DNA of 64,000 bases, from the NCBI GenBank assembly GCA_021234155.1, contig JAJEKV010000032.1, forward strand, positions 2,698,783 through 2,762,782. The letters are read 5' to 3'. Shown here piece by piece: positions 59,901 through 64,000 of the stretch. Under the pieces are notes generated by a model. That model made no database searches. It was not told the DNA's origin and saw only the letters and a program-made list of their open reading frames with translations. A program made the translations under genes and the position numbers. Positions within the stretch are counted from its first letter, which is position 1. Each line of letters begins with the position of its first letter. The stretch comes from Isoetes taiwanensis. Taxonomy: Eukaryota > Streptophyta > Lycopodiopsida > Isoetales > Isoetaceae.

Positions 59901-61900
59901 TTGAAGAAGCAATGCAAGAACATAGTTTGAGAGGAATTATGACATGCTTACGTGCAAGGAAGTCCACTACGATAATGGCGTGAGGTACAAATGGTGTCAA
60001 GCCATTGAATCAAGCGAGAAGTAGCCAGATTGCTCCGACATCCCGGAAAACAATTTCAAATGCTTTTCAAAGAAGGGTGCAAGCTAACAAAGGGGAAGGA
60101 CCTTGGTCAATGTTCAGGAGGAGGAAGCGGATGGATAGCATGTTAGATCACAATAGAAGGCACATTATCAAGTTACGGGCGAGAAAAATACAAGTTTCTC
60201 CATACAAAGAAAAGGCGTGAGGAAGTAATGTATCGAGGCAGGGAATAAAGATGGAACATCAGATTACCTTCTTGAAGTCAGCCAAGTAAGTATTCATCTA
60301 CCTTGTAGGGTTCATTATATGTAGCATTTATTTGGCATTCACACGATTTCCCTGCGGTTACGAATTCTACCTCAGGTTTAGGAGAATCCTCATATCAAAA
60401 TTGCATTACCAGACTTTTGAGAGGATTGAAACCTAGTTTTGTAAGGAGGATCTTGTGAGAGAGCATACGCTGCTGTTGCATTTCACTTGAAATTTGAATA
60501 CATCATGCAAGGATTGAAACCAATTTGAGAAAATCGGTGGAGTTCGACAATTGCAAGCGCCAACGTGAGATTTGGCCCTGGCCGATGTGCAGCCAAGGAG
60601 CATACAATCAAGTGTACCCGGTGATTTATGAGAACCAAATTGGTCTGCAGCAAAGGTGATGATGAGGTGGTTTGATCATAGCGCTTGATGTTAGTGTAAA
60701 AAATGTGGGTTGGATAGAATTAGAAAATATCCACTACGGAAATGGATGCTTACGGGTTACATTAGTTAATTGGAAGACATTTGAAAAGCAACTGTGGACC
60801 CGGAATGAGAGAAATTCAGGGGATCAAGAGGCTTTGAGGTACAAACATCTTGAGATTAGTCTGAAGAACCGAAGTCCCGAAATTTCAAGAGAGTAGAGAG
60901 GAATAATACTCGATTTTGTTTCACACAATTACATAGCACATTGGCGGGCCAATCAGGTTTAAGCAGTGTGTCCATCATTTCGGAAGATACAATTGTATGC
61001 ATTATTGACTGCAGGAAAATTGCTTTATCAAGATCGAATGAGCCACGAGTCAATGCAGCATCTGAATAGGATTTCTATACTTGTTCACTTTAACATATAA
61101 ATGACAAAAGTAACGTATTTGTTCACAATGCGGGAATGAAGAAACATCCAAGAGAGAAAAAAGAAACGTAGGCGGTCGAGGAATAGACTCAACAGCGGTA
61201 GGAAGATCATAAAGGAACTCACTTTTACATTTACGATGATAAATTACATGACTCATTATTTATTGGAACAACGCCTGCAAAAAGCATATTTGCATGAAAG
61301 CCAAGGCAATAAGTATGAAAGCATTATTGGTTTGGAGTGATGGCTGCTCATCACAATTCAAGTCGGGAAAACTTTTTCTTGGCGGGTACTTCACAATCAA
61401 TGACAAAGAAATAGGTGTGGAACTACTTTGCCCTTTGCTCATGGTAAAAGGTGAACATGATAGATATAGTCTTTATTATCAAAGGCGCTAAGTAAAAGAA
61501 CAACTCAAACCCAATGAATTTTTGGCGAGACATCTTAAAGATATTGTAAAATTTTACAGTAATGCATATTTCCAATGATCTGATCATTAAACGAGATGAG
61601 ATCAAAAGATATTTTACAGGAAATTGAACCTTTCTTTGTTGTGGCAAACATGGAAGAATATGAAATTGAAATGCCACTCAAAGGCACAAAGAAGATTCTT
61701 ATATGGAGACACAATCCATGGGGACTAGACCAAGCGAGGGCTTGCTCATAGATGCACATCTCATGTTTACTGCTTCGTTTGCATGGATCATAATTGGGAC
61801 TCTGCATCAATACAGTGAATTTGGAAAGTGGGAGGAGTGGCGACTTAAAACGGGGGTTGAAGAAAAGGGAGCTCTTGAACAAATAATGAATGGATGATGT
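59900..61900 (+). mobile_element. Relic of a probable DNA-transposon protein (SDG..SQFK family)
   Basis: Ordered but frame-broken pieces: a basic RRRKRMDSMLDHNRRHIIKL segment (about 60118), FVSHNYIAHWRANQ (about 60917), DTIVCIIDCRK (about 60988, in the place of an acidic DFxENY-like box), MTHYLLEQRL (about 61249), VWSDGCSSQFKSGKLFLGGY (about 61330), VKEQLKPNEFLARHLKDIVK (about 61495) and EIEPFFVVANMEEYEIEMPL (about 61621). From memory, a his-rich/F..H..WQ..Q box, an acidic box and an SDG..SQFK box occur in this order in uncharacterised transposon-associated proteins of animals and some plants. Assignment is tentative; terminal repeats were not found. Confidence 0.45.
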
Positions 61901-61989
61901 AATTTGGTAAGTGGGTGACAATTTTCGTGAATCTTGGTAGACAATTAGGAAAGTGTGGACTTCTACATCCTCAGTGCCGCGATTTATTA

Positions 61990-62620
61990 CACACTTGAAG
62001 ATTCGCCTACAAAGATGGATATAGGGGGCAAAAATTTGGGTGCATGGTTATCTTAGAGTGGATTGTATTATGGTGGGTAATTTCAAGTATATGTTGCTCA
62101 CTAAACAGCAGAAGCCTCAGTGCCGCAGCCATGTGGTAAGATATCTAAAATTGATATGGAAAAAGTAGAGAGCCTGAACATATGCGAGAATTTCCACGGG
62201 GAGATTGCATGAAAAAATTATGGCAGTCTCCCAATAACAATGTAATTGTTTGACACTAGCGAAATTGATGTTATTTCTTTTCAAGTGATTTGTTGTTCGG
62301 CACCTAAGCATGTAAGCACATATTTTTATATATATTAACAATAGTGAGGATGCACAAGGGTGGTGTGCATGGACCGCGTGCCAATTAGAGATTGAATTGT
62401 TGTTTATAAGAATGTGTAGATTTGTGACATTGGAATAAGGTTCATTATTTATTTTGGTACCATCACTATCCCAACGTTCTTGGCAAAAATTATATTGTCA
62501 AAGCGTTTCCTTGATGTGACATGTCATCAATTAGGTAGTCATACGAAATATTCGCGACCTGATTCTGAATTAATTGTTCAGCGTGTGAGGGACGCCACGT
62601 ACAACTTACATTGGCGCCTA
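61990..62620. other. No recognised gene
   Basis: CCTCAGTGCCGC occurs at 61970-61981 and again at 62114-62125. No coding signal. Confidence 0.4.
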
Positions 62621-62639
62621 AACCGCAGACTTAGCGAGT

Positions 62640-63000
62640 GATGCGCCCACAAACTCCGCGCTCCACTTCTAAGCTCTCCGCCAATTCATCCGCCCGCCAA
62701 TTCCTCCTGCACTCCGCCAATCCTCCCAATCCTCCCAATCACCTCCGGCGCAAGCGAGCACACTGCGAGGCCGGTCGCACCAGGCGGCGCTTACTAGCGT
62801 GAAGGGTATTCCCTCCACTCTTCCGCTTCGCGGAAGTACTTTGCTGCCTCCCCACTCTGGCACCTCCTCTCCGCCCACTCTACTGCCTCCCGGTTTGAGG
62901 AGTCTGATTCGATTCACTCATCTTCTGATTCCTACCAGAATCGAGAAAATGAAACAGGAAGCGAGAATATGTCGCGCGCCGTGATCTGAGGGGATGGATG
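62640..63000 (+). other. CT-rich, GC-rich stretch before the polypurine tract
   Basis: CCGCCAATTCCTCC and CTCCCAATCC short repeats with many CTCC/CCTCC words, looking like plant promoter or 5' UTR DNA. A 61-codon frame at 62799-62984 lacks any recognisable feature. No gene is claimed. Confidence 0.3.
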
Positions 63001-63006
63001 GCTGAA

Positions 63007-63140
63007 AGAAGAAGAAGAGAGGAAGGAAGAGGAAGAGGAAGAGGAAGAGGAAGAGGAAGAGGAGGAGGAGGAGGGAGGAGGAGGAAGAGGAAGAGGAAGA
63101 GGAAGAGGAAGAGGAAAAGGAGAAGAGCGAGGAAGCAGAG
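63007..63140 (+). repeat. Polypurine (GAGGAA)n/(GGA)n tract
   Basis: About 130 bases almost free of pyrimidines on the + strand, built from GAGGAA hexamers, a GGA core and GAGGAA again, so it is partly mirror-symmetric. Poly-Ser/Leu/Phe frames on the minus strand are by-products. Confidence 0.95.
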
Positions 63141-63304
63141 CTTGGAGGAGCTGAGGGACTTTCCTTAAAGGAAATTTTATACAAAATTTCATTTGTTTTT
63201 ACATTTTCATTTTAGTTTGTTTAATCTTAAACATTTTGAATTTTTTCGTTTGTTTCATTTGACTTTTCAGATGGAGAATGTGAATCAGGGGCGGATGAAG
63301 ATGA

Positions 63305-63395
63305 AGAAAGACACCCCCTTGAAGACACCCCCTTGAAGAAGACACCCCCTTGATGAAGAAGACCTTTGGAAGAAGACACCCCCTTTGAAGGGAAT
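63305..63395 (+). repeat. Short tandem repeats of GAAGACACCCCCTT
   Basis: Four variants (AGACACCCCCTTGAAG, GACACCCCCTTGAAGAA, GACACCCCCTTGATGAA, GACACCCCCTTTGAAG) occur in about 90 bases, spaced 16-40 bases apart. Confidence 0.85.
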
Positions 63396-63419
63396 ACGGC
63401 CTCGAGGCCAAATTTTTGT

Positions 63420-64000
63420 AAAGAGTACGAGGTAGCCACACGTGGCCCTAATAGCCTTTTTATAAAATCATTTCATCAAACTTTATTTGTAACTTTGTTT
63501 CTTGTTTTCATTTGGAGATACTTCTTCTTCATCTATGAAGTATTATTTTTGTCTATCTATCAAATTTATGAAGTTGGTCACAGCTGAGTCCATTTTCGAT
63601 TCTGCTTTAGATACTTGATTATACAACTCTTTCATTAGTTTCAAACACTAAGCATTTAATGCACTTTCAAGCGTTTTGATGGAAGTAAACCTTTGAGAAC
63701 ACCACGAGCTTTACTGTCACAATAAACAAAGCTACCTTTAGCAGTTATATGGCTTAACAATAAGCACGCCACGCATGGCAGTAAGCACATATTCAGAAAG
63801 CATTAAAGCAACTACATAAAGTATGCATCACTTTTAGAAGACAATAGCGATATCTGCCATTAAAGACTCAGAAACCACGCATAGCACTTGCAGGAGCAAT
63901 TTTTAAGCACTTGATAAGTTTTAAGCCACTTCGGTCCAGCATTGAAGTATATATAAACAATATAGCAAAAACTTATAGACAAGTCACCTGCATTGAACTA
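63420..64000. other. No recognised gene at the right edge
   Basis: AT-rich with repeated GCACTT/AAGCAC words; nothing assignable. Confidence 0.4.

Noticed and set aside
62918-63192. Poly-Ser and poly-Leu/Phe frames on the minus strand
   Set aside because: Direct by-products of the polypurine tract.
1-64000. CRISPR arrays, operons or bacterial defence genes
   Set aside because: Spliceosomal introns, LTR elements and LINEs show plant nuclear DNA; tandem repeats here lack spacer structure.

Overview
The window is nuclear DNA of a land plant with a large, repeat-rich genome. A fern or another large-genome vascular plant fits best, but the sequence alone does not settle it. The evidence is one host gene with many small exons and clean GT-AG (once GC-AG) introns, inflated to about 29 kb by Copia and LINE insertions. 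Around it lie decayed retroelements, satellite DNA and AT-rich sequence with no convincing genes.

The host gene is on the + strand (about 13965-43122, at least 33 exons). It encodes an autoinhibited plant Ca2+-ATPase (P-type IIB, ACA8/9/10-like, about 1,070 residues). The N-terminal calmodulin-binding region, TGES, PEGLP, DKTGT, MVTGD and [11 protein letters not shown] motifs and ten membrane helices can all be followed exon by exon with consistent intron phases. Exons 20-22 (37391-37936), which code for the nucleotide-binding domain, carry several 1-2 base indels that break the frame. All other exons are clean, so this is either a local sequence error or an early pseudogene.

Layout: 1-2220 is a 19-bp-unit satellite array, with outlying patches at 3651-4010, 4555-4655 and 11905-12215. 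6470-7475 is copy A of a compound repeat with inverted ends; copy B is at 50357-51390. 10440-11840 is a 5'-truncated LINE on the minus strand. 13483-13700 holds two adjacent inverted repeats just upstream of the pump's first exon. Intron 6 holds an internally deleted Copia element with a perfect 5-bp target duplication. Introns 9 and 10 hold two related Copia halves in opposite orientation, with exon 10 between them. Intron 11 is a stack of LINE fragments. Intron 17 holds a nearly full-length Copia element (29999-34889). Intron 22 holds a solo LTR and tRNA-like SINE heads. Downstream of the pump, 44100-47721 is a LINE with a poly-A tail, 59900-61900 holds the relic of a probable DNA-transposon protein, and 63007-63140 is a long polypurine tract.

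No operon-like organisation exists here; the only functional unit is the Ca2+ pump. Everything else is best read as mobile, satellite or unassigned sequence, some of which may influence splicing or transcription of the pump.
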